In this document: positions 43,270 to 51,541 of the stretch, piece by piece
Position numbering within the stretch: position 1 is the first letter of the stretch
Layout of the letters: every line of letters starts with the position of its first letter
NCBI RefSeq assembly: GCF_002078175.1
Contig: NZ_MWFK01000001.1
Span: 2,604,001-2,668,000, forward strand
Length of the DNA stretch: 64,000 nt
Reading direction: 5' to 3'
Origin: Streptomyces sp. M41(2017)
GTDB taxonomy: Bacteria > Actinomycetota > Actinomycetes > Streptomycetales > Streptomycetaceae
Notes under the pieces: generated by a model
Told to the model about the DNA's origin: nothing
Database searches by the model: none
The model's input: only the letters and a program-made list of their open reading frames with translations
Translations under genes and position numbers: made by a program

Positions 43270-44595
43270 CTAGGCCCCCAGCAGGCTCTGGCCGCAGACC
43301 CGGACGACCTGGCCGTTGACGCCGCCGGACGCGGGGTGCGCGAGCCAGGCGGTGGTCTCGGCGACGTCGACGGGCAGACCGCCCTGGCCGAGGGAGTTCA
43401 TCCGGCGGCCCGCCTCACGGATGAACAGCGGGACGGCCGCCGTCATCTGCGTCTCGATGAAGCCCGGCGCCACGGCGTTCACGGTGACCCCGTGTTCCGC
43501 CGCGGCGTTCGGGGCCAGCGCGCGGACGAGTCCGGCGACGCCGGCCTTGCTCGCGGCGTAGTTCGTCTGGCCCGCGTTCCCCGCGAGCCCGGCGATGGAG
43601 GCCGTCGCCACGATCCGGCCGCCGGTCCGCAGGCCGCCCGCCGAGAGCAGCGCGTCCGTGGTGCGCAGCACGCTCGCGAGGTTCACGTCGAGCACCGAAC
43701 TCCAGCGCTCCGCGGCCATGTTGGCCAGGCGGCGGTCGCGGGTGATCCCCGCGTTGTGGACGAGGACGTCCAGCCCGTCGGAGGGCAGGGCGGCGAGGAT
43801 CCGCGCTCCCGCGTCGGGGGCGGTGATGTCGAGGGCGAGGGCGGTCGCGCCCAGTCGCCCGGCGACGGATTCGAGTTCGACCGCCGCACCCGGCACGTCC
43901 AGGCACACCACGCGGGCCCCGTCCCGCGCCAGCGTGGCCGCCACCGCCTCGCCGATGCCGCGTGCCGCGCCGGTGACGAGCGCGGTGCGCCCGGCGAGGG
44001 GAAGGGCCCAGTCCGCGGGCGCGGTCACCTCCGCCCCGCCGCCGATCCCGATCACCTGGCCGCTCACGTAGGCGGACTTGGGGGAGAGGAGGAACCGCAG
44101 CGTCGACTCGGCGGCGTTCGCGTCGGTCAGCCGCAGCAGCGTCACCGTGATGCCGCGCCCGATCTCCTTGCCGAGCGAGCGTACGAAGCCCTCCAGGGCC
44201 TGCTGGACCGCCGCCTGATGGTGGTCGGCGGTGTCGAGGGGGGCGCCGAGCACGATGACCCGGCCGCTGCGGGCGACCGACCGGACGACGGGGTGCAGGG
44301 CGGCGTGCACCTCGGCGAGGGTGTCGATGTCGGTGACACCGGTCGCGTCGAGGACGACGGCGACGGGCCGTTCGCTCCGCGCGCACACCGTGAGACCGGT
44401 CCTGCCCAGCACGGCGGCGAGACCGTCCGGCCCGTCCAGCGGGGACTTGCCCGCGCTGAGGTGGAGCAACTCACCGGTGAACGAGGGGTGTTCGGCCGAC
44501 CAGCGGTGCAGAGCCGTCGGCTGGGGCAGCCCGAGGCGACGGGTCAGGAAGCGGCCCGGCGCGGTGCCGGTGAAGCTCAGATAGCGGTCGGCCAT
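43270..44595 (-). CDS. FabG4-type high-molecular-weight 3-oxoacyl reductase
   Basis: 441 residues, about twice a normal FabG. The N-terminal half (to about 205) is a degenerate Rossmann domain ending YVSGQVIGIGGG. The C-terminal half is an active SDR: LVTGAARGIGEAVAATLARD, LVHNAGITRDRRLANM, ASIAGLAGNAGQTNYAASKA with YxxxK. This two-domain form matches the mycobacterial HMwFabG (Rv0242c type), which reduces 3-oxoacyl-CoA. ATG 44595 has GGGGAG ahead; ATG 44610 would add five residues. It is divergent from the thiolase gene. Confidence 0.9.
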   Translation of the reverse strand: MADRYLSFTGTAPGRFLTRRLGLPQPTALHRWSAEHPSFTGELLHLSAGKSPLDGPDGLAAVLGRTGLTVCARSERPVAVVLDATGVTDIDTLAEVHAALHPVVRSVARSGRVIVLGAPLDTADHHQAAVQQALEGFVRSLGKEIGRGITVTLLRLTDANAAESTLRFLLSPKSAYVSGQVIGIGGGAEVTAPADWALPLAGRTALVTGAARGIGEAVAATLARDGARVVCLDVPGAAVELESVAGRLGATALALDITAPDAGARILAALPSDGLDVLVHNAGITRDRRLANMAAERWSSVLDVNLASVLRTTDALLSAGGLRTGGRIVATASIAGLAGNAGQTNYAASKAGVAGLVRALAPNAAAEHGVTVNAVAPGFIETQMTAAVPLFIREAGRRMNSLGQGGLPVDVAETTAWLAHPASGGVNGQVVRVCGQSLLGA

Positions 44596-44622
44596 TGTCC
44601 AACTCCCCATGCGGACGTTAAT

Positions 44623-44651
44623 TTACTCCAGAGTAAGGTTACCTGGGGTAA
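44623..44651. promoter_or_regulatory. Twin palindromic operator between the reductase and thiolase genes
   Basis: TTACTC-CA-GAGTAA (44623-44636) and TTACC-TGG-GGTAA (44639-44651) are adjacent palindromes sharing TTAC(T/C)C and its complement, with centres about 15.5 bp apart. They overlap the divergent promoter region, the usual place for a TetR-type repressor of fatty-acid genes. Confidence 0.7.
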
Positions 44652-44716
44652 GGGTATGTCAGGGCGAGGGGACAGGTCGAGATGAGACAGCACGTTCTCC
44701 GGAAGGCGGTCCAGGG

Positions 44717-46096
44717 ATGAGCGAGCGGGACGACACGCGAGCCGGGACGACACCTGCCTCGACCGCGACGAGCACCGCGTCCGGCGCTGACACGGCCGCG
44801 TCCGCCGCGCCGCGGGGCCCCGGCCTCGCGCGGACACGCCCCGTCGCCGTCGTCGGCGGGACCCGGATCCCCTTCGCGCGGTCCGACGGCCCCTACGCCA
44901 CCGCCTCCAACCAGGAGATGCTGACCGCCGCCGTCGACGGACTGGCCGAGCGGTACGGGCTCGACGAGCCGGGCGCGGTCGGGGAGTTGGTGGCCGGTGC
45001 CGTCCTCAAGCACAGCCGCGACTTCAACCTCGCCCGCGAGACCGTGCTCGGCTCGAAGCTCGACGCCCGCACCCCCGCGTACGACATCCAGCAGGCCTGC
45101 GGCACCGGCCTCCAGGCCGTCATCGCCGCCGCCAACAAGATCACCCTCGGCCAGACCGAGTCGGCCGTCGCGGGCGGCGCGGACACGGCCAGCGACGCCC
45201 CCCTCGGCGTGAACGACACCCTGCGCCGCATCCTCCTCGACGTCCGCCGCGCGAAGTCGCCCGGCGCCCGCCTCAAGGCCCTCGCCCGCGTCCGACCCGC
45301 ACACCTCGTGCCGGACATCCCGCGCAACGCCGAACCGCGCACGGGCCTGTCGATGGGCGAGCACGCCGCCGTCACCGCCCGCGCCTGGGGTGTGCGGCGC
45401 GAGGAGCAGGACGAGCTGGCCGCCACCAGTCACCAGCGGCTCGCCGCGGCGTACGACCGGGGTCTGCTGAACGATCTCGTCGTCCCCTTCCGCGGTCTCG
45501 ACCGGGACCAGAACCTCCGGCCCGGCTCGACGACCGAGAAACTCGCCACGCTCAAGCCGGTGTTCGGCCTCGACGCCCCCGAGCCGACGATGACGGCGGG
45601 CAACTCGACGCCGCTCACCGACGGCGCCGCCGTGGTACTGCTCGCGAGCGACGCGTGGGCGACGACGCGCGGGCTGCCCGTCCTCGCCCACCTGACCGCG
45701 TACGAGACGGCGGCCGTCGACTTCGTCGAGGGGGACGTGGCGGGCGGCGAGGACGGGCTCCTGATGGCACCCGCGTACGCCGTCCCGCGCATGCTGGAGC
45801 GGACCGGACTCGCCCTGTCCGACTTCGACTTCGTCGAGATCCACGAGGCGTTCGCCTCCCAGGTGCTCGCCACCCTCGCCGCCTGGGAGAAGCGCGGCCT
45901 CGGCACGGTGGACCGCTCCCGTCTGAACGTGGCGGGCTCCTCACTGGCCACCGGCCACCCCTTCGCCGCCACCGGCGCCCGCATCGTGGCGACCCTGGCG
46001 ACGCTGCTCGCGGAGCGCAACGCGCCCGGCCGCGGGCTGATCTCCGTGTGCGCCGCCGGAGGGCAGGGGGTGACGGCGATCCTGGAGCGCGGCTGA
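44717..46096 (+). CDS. Thiolase (acetyl-CoA C-acyltransferase)
   Basis: 459 residues. The nucleophile cysteine is in DIQQACGTGLQAVIAA (near residue 132), with ALxGGADTASDAPLG-like AGGADTAS. Later come NSTPLTDGAA, EIHEAFASQVLATLA (catalytic His region near 378), NVAGSSLATGHPFAATGARI (GHP, near 412), and CAAGGQGVTAILE with the final Cys. A Thr/Ala-rich N-terminal extension of 40 residues is unusual. It cleaves 3-ketoacyl-CoA or condenses acyl-CoAs, complementing the hydratase and reductase opposite. Confidence 0.94.
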   Translation: MSERDDTRAGTTPASTATSTASGADTAASAAPRGPGLARTRPVAVVGGTRIPFARSDGPYATASNQEMLTAAVDGLAERYGLDEPGAVGELVAGAVLKHSRDFNLARETVLGSKLDARTPAYDIQQACGTGLQAVIAAANKITLGQTESAVAGGADTASDAPLGVNDTLRRILLDVRRAKSPGARLKALARVRPAHLVPDIPRNAEPRTGLSMGEHAAVTARAWGVRREEQDELAATSHQRLAAAYDRGLLNDLVVPFRGLDRDQNLRPGSTTEKLATLKPVFGLDAPEPTMTAGNSTPLTDGAAVVLLASDAWATTRGLPVLAHLTAYETAAVDFVEGDVAGGEDGLLMAPAYAVPRMLERTGLALSDFDFVEIHEAFASQVLATLAAWEKRGLGTVDRSRLNVAGSSLATGHPFAATGARIVATLATLLAERNAPGRGLISVCAAGGQGVTAILERG

Positions 46097-46457
46097 GGAC
46101 GGTCCCGGCGCCCCGCCGGCCGGCGTGCACGGGACGCCCGCCGTCGGCCGCGTCCCGGGGAACCTGGTCCGCCCCCGCCCCCGAGGGGACGCCCATCGGT
46201 GACCCGCCCTCCGCGAAACGTGGCCCGCGCACCGATGCGCGCCCTCACGGCTACCGCCGGTAACTCGCACCCCGCCCGCCCCAAAGCGCCACAAACCCCA
46301 CACGCGGGCGCCGTAGCATCCCCGGTCTCACCGGGTTGCCGACCCTGAACCCCCCACTCCCCAGGCCCGTATGAGGTGGCGTGCCCCGCGCTCCTCCGAG
46401 CCCACCCGCACCCGCCTTGCACCCGCCCCGGCCGCCCGGCCGACAAGGAGCCGCCTT
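46097..46457. other. Intergenic region before the acyl-CoA ligase
   Basis: 361 bp with no supported gene. ATG 46371 would extend the ligase by 29 residues but lacks a ribosome site. No further copy of the fatty-acid palindrome was seen. Confidence 0.5.
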
Positions 46458-48362
46458 GTGTCCAGCACGTACGCCCACGACGCCGCCCCACCTCTGCGGG
46501 AACCCGAGATCAGGCGGTTCGACGGAGTCGTGCGCGAGGTCGCGGTACCGCCGCTCGTGGGGCAGGTGACGCACGGCTCCCTCGCCGACATCCCCTTCGA
46601 CAACGCGGCCGCCGCACCGCACGAGCCGGTCCTCAGCCGGAAGACACCCGACGGCGACCGCTGGACCGACGTGACGGCCGCCGAGTACGCCGACCAGGTG
46701 CTGGCCGTCGCCAAGGGCCTGATCGCCGAAGGACTCATGCCGGGCGACCGGATCGCCATCATGGCGCGCACGACGTACGAGTGGACGCTCCTCGACTTCG
46801 CCGCCTGGGCCGCCGGGCTCGTCACCGTGCCCATCTACCCCACGTCGTCGGTCTTCCAGACCCGCTGGATCCTCCAGGACTCCGGAGCCGTCGCCATCGC
46901 CGTGGAGTCCGTGGCCCAGGCCGCGACCCTCGGCCCCGAGCGCGAGCACATCCCGGACCTGCGGCACATGTGGGTCTTCGAGAAGGGACACGTGGAGCGC
47001 CTCGCGGAGCTCGGCCGCGACGTCACCGACCAGGAAGTCGCCGTCCGGCGCGGCGTGCTGGGCCCCGACACGCTCGCCACCCTGATCTACACCTCGGGCA
47101 CCACCGGCCGGCCCAAGGGCTGCGCCCTGACCCACGGCAACTTCTTCGCCGAGGTCGACAACGCGGTGGAACTGCTCTACCCGATCTTCAAGTCCCGCAC
47201 CCAGGACCCCGCCTCCACCCTCCTCTTCCTCCCCCTCTCGCACGTCTTCGGCCGCATGGTCGCCGTCGCCTGTATGCGCGCCCGGGTGAAACTCGGGCAC
47301 GCCCCGAGCCTCCAGACCGAGGAACTCCTCGCCGACCTGGCCTCGTTCAAGCCGACCTTCCTGCTGGCCATCCCGTACGTCCTGGAGAAGGTCTACAACA
47401 CTGGCCGCGCGACGGCCGAGCGGATGGGCCGCGGCTCGTCCTTCGACCGCGCGGCCCGCATCGCCCAGAAGTACGGCGAGGCCGTCGAGGCCCGACAGCA
47501 CGGCACCGGACCCGGACCGAGCCGCGGACTGCGCACCGCCCGCGCCCTCTACGACCCCCTCGTCTACCGCCGGATCCGCAACGCGCTCGGCGGCCGGGTC
47601 CGCTACGCCATCTGCGGCGGCTCCCCGCTCGGCCGCCGCCTCGCCGCCTTCTACGCGGGCGCCGGCATCGAGATCTTCGAGGGGTACGGCCTGACGGAGA
47701 CGACCGCCGCCGCGACCGTCACGCCCCCGGTCAAACCCCGTCTGGGCACGGTCGGTTGGCCGCTGCCCGGCACCCGGGTGCGGATAGCGGCCGACGGCGA
47801 GGTCCTTTTGAGCGGCGAACAGGTCTTCCGCGGCTACTGGGACCCGAACGCGGGCGGTGTCGTCGACGCGGCACCGGACGGCTGGTTCGCGACCGGGGAC
47901 ATAGGTGAACTGGACGACGGCGGTTACCTCACCATCACCGGGCGCAAGAAGGAGATCCTGATCACCGCGGGCGGCAAGAACGTCGCTCCGGCGCCCCTGG
48001 AGGACTGGCTCCGCTCCCACCCCCTGATCGCCCAGTGCATGGTGGTCGGCGACCGCCGCCCGTTCGTCTCCGCCCTCATCACACTCGACCCCGAGGGCAT
48101 CACGCACTGGCGCCGGATGAACGGCAAACACGGGGTGCCACCCGAACTGATCGTGGACGACCCGGAGTTGCTCGCGATCCTCCAGCGGGCGGTCGACGAG
48201 GCGAACAAACTCGTCTCCCGCCCCGAGTCCATCCGCCGCTTCACCGTCCTGCCCCGCGACTTCACCGAGGCGGCGGGCCACCTCACCCCCTCGATGAAGC
48301 TGCGGCGCGCGGCGATCGCGGGGGACTTCGCCCGGGAGATCGAGGCGATCTACGCCGGGTAG
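46458..48362 (+). CDS. Long-chain fatty-acid CoA ligase (AMP-forming)
   Basis: 634 residues of the acyl-adenylating superfamily. The P-loop-like motif is LIYTSGTTGRPKGCALTHGN (near residue 215), then LPLSHVFGRM, EGYGLTETTAAATVTPP (A5 region, near 413), GWFATGDIGELDDGGYLTIT and GRKKEILITAGGKNVAPAPL (A8 and A10 lysine). It activates fatty acids to CoA esters for the neighbouring hydratase, reductase and thiolase. GTG 46458 has AAGGAG in front. It ends three bases before the convergent DUF397 gene. Confidence 0.94.
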   Translation: MSSTYAHDAAPPLREPEIRRFDGVVREVAVPPLVGQVTHGSLADIPFDNAAAAPHEPVLSRKTPDGDRWTDVTAAEYADQVLAVAKGLIAEGLMPGDRIAIMARTTYEWTLLDFAAWAAGLVTVPIYPTSSVFQTRWILQDSGAVAIAVESVAQAATLGPEREHIPDLRHMWVFEKGHVERLAELGRDVTDQEVAVRRGVLGPDTLATLIYTSGTTGRPKGCALTHGNFFAEVDNAVELLYPIFKSRTQDPASTLLFLPLSHVFGRMVAVACMRARVKLGHAPSLQTEELLADLASFKPTFLLAIPYVLEKVYNTGRATAERMGRGSSFDRAARIAQKYGEAVEARQHGTGPGPSRGLRTARALYDPLVYRRIRNALGGRVRYAICGGSPLGRRLAAFYAGAGIEIFEGYGLTETTAAATVTPPVKPRLGTVGWPLPGTRVRIAADGEVLLSGEQVFRGYWDPNAGGVVDAAPDGWFATGDIGELDDGGYLTITGRKKEILITAGGKNVAPAPLEDWLRSHPLIAQCMVVGDRRPFVSALITLDPEGITHWRRMNGKHGVPPELIVDDPELLAILQRAVDEANKLVSRPESIRRFTVLPRDFTEAAGHLTPSMKLRRAAIAGDFAREIEAIYAG

Positions 48363-48365
48363 CGG

Positions 48366-48560
48366 CTAACTCCGGTCCCCGAGGACCCCGCCCGCGAGGA
48401 AGGCGGACCAGCTGCCGGGGGACAGCGCGAGCTGCGGCCCGGCGGGGTTCTTGGAGTCCCGGACGCGGACGGCACGGGGGGAGGCGGCGACCTCGACGCA
48501 CTGGCCGCCCTCGCCACTGCTGTAGCTCGACTTGAACCAGCGGAGCTGCTCTATGTTCAT
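48366..48560 (-). CDS. DUF397 small protein of a WhiJ-like locus
   Basis: 64 residues with the DUF397 hallmarks: LRWFKSSYSSGEGGQCVEVA near the start and VRVRDSKNPAGPQLALSPGS with a closing SWSAFL. Such proteins pair with the XRE regulator encoded immediately upstream (ATGA overlap at 48557-48560) and influence development or antibiotic production in Streptomyces. Confidence 0.93.
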   Translation of the reverse strand: MNIEQLRWFKSSYSSGEGGQCVEVAASPRAVRVRDSKNPAGPQLALSPGSWSAFLAGGVLGDRS

Positions 48561-49405
48561 CGTTCTCCCAGCATCTTCTCGATCAGGGCCAGTGACGCAT
48601 CGGGAGTCAGCGCCTGGGCCCGGATGATTCCATAGCGGGAGGCGAGAATGCGTACCTCTTCTCGCTCGGTGATCAGACGCGGGTAGGCGTGAGCCTCCAG
48701 GTAGGCGACCTGCTCCCTGCCTTTGGGGGTCAGCAGGGTGAAGGAGCTGTCCAAGCTCGGGTGTTCATGGCGTCCAGTCGGCATCACCTGCAATTGGACG
48801 TTTCGCATGGAACCGATATGGAGCAGCTTGCGCAGCTGCTCCACGTGCACCTCGGCACCGCCAATCGGTCGTTGCAGAACCGCCTCCTCCATGACGAAGC
48901 TGCACTCGGGCGGCGGCCAGCGTTCGAAGACCTGCTGTCGGGACAGCCGGTCCGCGACGCGTTGCTGGATGGTTCCCTCGTCCAGGGGTGGGTGCCGTTG
49001 CGTGAAGACGGCCCGCGCGTACTCCTCCGTCTGCAACAGGCCCAGCACGCCCATCGTGCTGTAGTCGTAGAGGGAGACTGCCTCGCCCTCCAGTGCGGCA
49101 TAGCTCCGGTACCACTCGGGGTGCCGGGTACGGGCCTTGCGCATGGCCTTGGTGACGGGGTCGGCGGCCGCGCGGAGGAGGCCGCCCGCCTCCAGGACCT
49201 CGTCCGCCCGTTCCAGGAACTCGGGGCGGGTGATCCGGACGCCGCGTTCCATGGCGGAGATGAGGTCGGGTCCGTAGCCGAGGGCCGTGCCCAGTTCCTT
49301 CTGGGTCAGCCCGGCGCGCTCCCTGAGGATCTTCAACTGCCTCCCGATCGCGGTGAACAGCTCGGTCGTTCCATCGGCCTGGGCCGGGGTCTCCGCGTCG
49401 GTCAT
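48557..49405 (-). CDS. XRE regulator with DUF5753 (WhiJ/Scr1 type)
   Basis: 282 residues. The helix-turn-helix is LKILRERAGLTQKELGTALG then YGPDLISAMERGVRITRPEF (residues 25-65), followed by the DUF5753 effector region with SLYDYSTMGVLGLLQTEEYA and FVMEEAVLQRPIGGAEV. ATG 49405 begins the conserved part; the frame is open to 49519. It is co-translated with the DUF397 gene and divergent from an HATPase gene, forming the common Streptomyces trio. Confidence 0.92.
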   Translation of the reverse strand: MTDAETPAQADGTTELFTAIGRQLKILRERAGLTQKELGTALGYGPDLISAMERGVRITRPEFLERADEVLEAGGLLRAAADPVTKAMRKARTRHPEWYRSYAALEGEAVSLYDYSTMGVLGLLQTEEYARAVFTQRHPPLDEGTIQQRVADRLSRQQVFERWPPPECSFVMEEAVLQRPIGGAEVHVEQLRKLLHIGSMRNVQLQVMPTGRHEHPSLDSSFTLLTPKGREQVAYLEAHAYPRLITEREEVRILASRYGIIRAQALTPDASLALIEKMLGER

Positions 49406-49529
49406 GCGCGGCACCGCCTTCGTGGTCACGGTCGACGACTCGTACAGGGCGCGACCGCGTTCGTACGGCTCCACGGCGTCGGGCGGTCGCACCTGGTCAG
49501 CGTAGAGACGACCGGCCACGCTCTGTCAC

Positions 49530-49967
49530 GTGAACGCACATATCTCCACCCAGGGAGTCGCCGCGCAGGCGACGGAGTTCTCCCAGCGGCTCAGCTCCAC
49601 GCGCCGGGGCGCCCGGCTGGCCCGCAGGCTGGCGGTCCAGCAGCTGCACGACTGGGGCGTCCCGCACGGCAGCGGCCTCAGTGATCTGGTCGCCCAGGTC
49701 GTCGCCGAGCTGGCGGCGAACGCGGTCACGCACGGCCACGTGCCGGGCCGGGATGTCGAGCTGCGGCTGAGGCTCGCGGACGACGGCACGGTGCGGGTGG
49801 AGGTGGCGGACGCGCGAGGGGACCGGCGTCCGGTGACGCCGGGTGCCGGAGGGGACGCGGAGAGCGGCCGGGGCCTGCGGATCGTCGCCGCGCTCAGCAC
49901 GGCGTGGGGCGTCGAGGACCGGCAGGTCGGGAAGACGGTCTGGGCCGAGCTGAAGGGCGCCGGCTGA
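49530..49967 (+). CDS. ATP-binding regulatory protein (HATPase_c, anti-sigma-like)
   Basis: 145 residues of the GHKL fold. The N-box is LVAQVVAELAANAVTHGHVP (near residue 57) and the G-boxes are VEVADARGD and GRGLRIVAALSTAWGVED. It resembles RsbW/SpoIIAB-like kinases without other domains. It is divergent from the XRE gene and probably belongs to the same WhiJ-like system. GTG 49530 is the start. Confidence 0.9.
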   Translation: MNAHISTQGVAAQATEFSQRLSSTRRGARLARRLAVQQLHDWGVPHGSGLSDLVAQVVAELAANAVTHGHVPGRDVELRLRLADDGTVRVEVADARGDRRPVTPGAGGDAESGRGLRIVAALSTAWGVEDRQVGKTVWAELKGAG

Positions 49968-49983
49968 CCGGCGGGCCACAGGC

Positions 49984-50016
49984 AGGAGCCCCGCGACCGG
50001 CTGGCGCGGGGCTCCT
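49984..50016. terminator. Convergent terminator
   Basis: A perfect 12-bp stem (49984-49995 with 50005-50016) and 9-base loop between the HATPase and cold-shock genes. Confidence 0.75.
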
Positions 50017-50068
50017 TGGGTACTGCTATCAGGTCCGGATCAAAGCATCGGCTCAGAGAGCCGCGTAC

Positions 50069-50272
50069 TTACATCGGGGTGACGTTCTCCGCCTGCGGGC
50101 CCTTCGGACCCTGCGTGACGTCGAAGGAAACCGCCTGGTTCTCTTCGAGAGAGCGGAATCCGCTCGCGTTGATCGCGGAGTAGTGGACGAAGACGTCCGG
50201 GCCGCCGCCTTCCTGGGCGATGAAACCAAAGCCCTTTTCGGCGTTGAACCACTTCACGGTTCCGGTAGCCAT
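50069..50272 (-). CDS. Cold-shock protein (CspA family)
   Basis: 67 residues, a single OB-fold: [20 protein letters not shown] carries RNP1 (KGFGFI), VFVHYSAI carries RNP2, and the end is QAENVTPM. It binds single-stranded RNA/DNA. ATG 50272 has a very strong ribosome site, AAGGAGGGC. A leader of about 140 bases is predicted. Confidence 0.96.
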   Translation of the reverse strand: MATGTVKWFNAEKGFGFIAQEGGGPDVFVHYSAINASGFRSLEENQAVSFDVTQGPKGPQAENVTPM

Positions 50273-50425
50273 AAGCCCTCCTTGGGCCCAAAGGGTTGCC
50301 CTGCTCCAGAACCTGCGATTGTGTAAACAACTGCATACGTCTGAAAACGACGAGAGCCCGCGGTCACATGCTCCGCAGGCTCTGTACTGCAAGGGAAACC
50401 AAACTGCAACTTGCGGGCGAGCCTA
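50273..50425 (-). promoter_or_regulatory. Promoter and long leader of the cold-shock gene
   Basis: On the minus strand TAGGCT at 50425-50420 is a good -10, giving a leader of about 140 bases. Within it, 50353-50363 pairs with 50373-50383 in an interrupted hairpin (AGAGCC, GCGG). Long structured leaders are common in cold-shock genes. Confidence 0.45.
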
Positions 50426-50518
50426 GCACGCAGGCAGCCGAAAGCAATAGAGGGAAAGATCACGCCACCGAGAACTTTCGCCCGGACGGACGAGCGGTCT
50501 GACGTGCGTTGACTTCGC

Positions 50519-50539
50519 GGTGTCACAAGGGTTGACACC
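50519..50539. promoter_or_regulatory. Inverted repeat upstream of mqnA
   Basis: GGTGTCA (50519-50525) and TGACACC (50533-50539) flank a 7-base centre, about 80 bp before mqnA. The rest of the 50426-50616 interval has no gene. Confidence 0.4.
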
Positions 50540-50604
50540 GGGGAACCGCAGGGTTTCCGCCACCTGTGGCCCACCCTGAAGCCCGCACCGTATCCCATGG
50601 GGGC

Positions 50605-51465
<861 letters not shown>

Positions 51466-51503
51466 GACACCCACAGTCGGGGGGCTCCGGAGGCGCACGG
51501 CAC

Positions 51504-51509
51504 TACGCT
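51504..51509 (+). promoter_or_regulatory. Possible -10 element of the kinase gene
   Basis: TACGCT lies 32 bases before GTG 51542; a strong ribosome site (GGGGGAGGGG) sits between. Confidence 0.4.
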
Positions 51510-51541
51510 GCTGGGCAGTGTGTACGGGGGAGGGGTGATCC

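Noticed and set aside
50500..50539. TGAC cluster upstream of mqnA as another copy of the phased operator
   Set aside because: The spacing is 10 and 23 bp, not 11-21-11, and the units lack the CGTMA context; the 7-7-7 inverted repeat explains it better.
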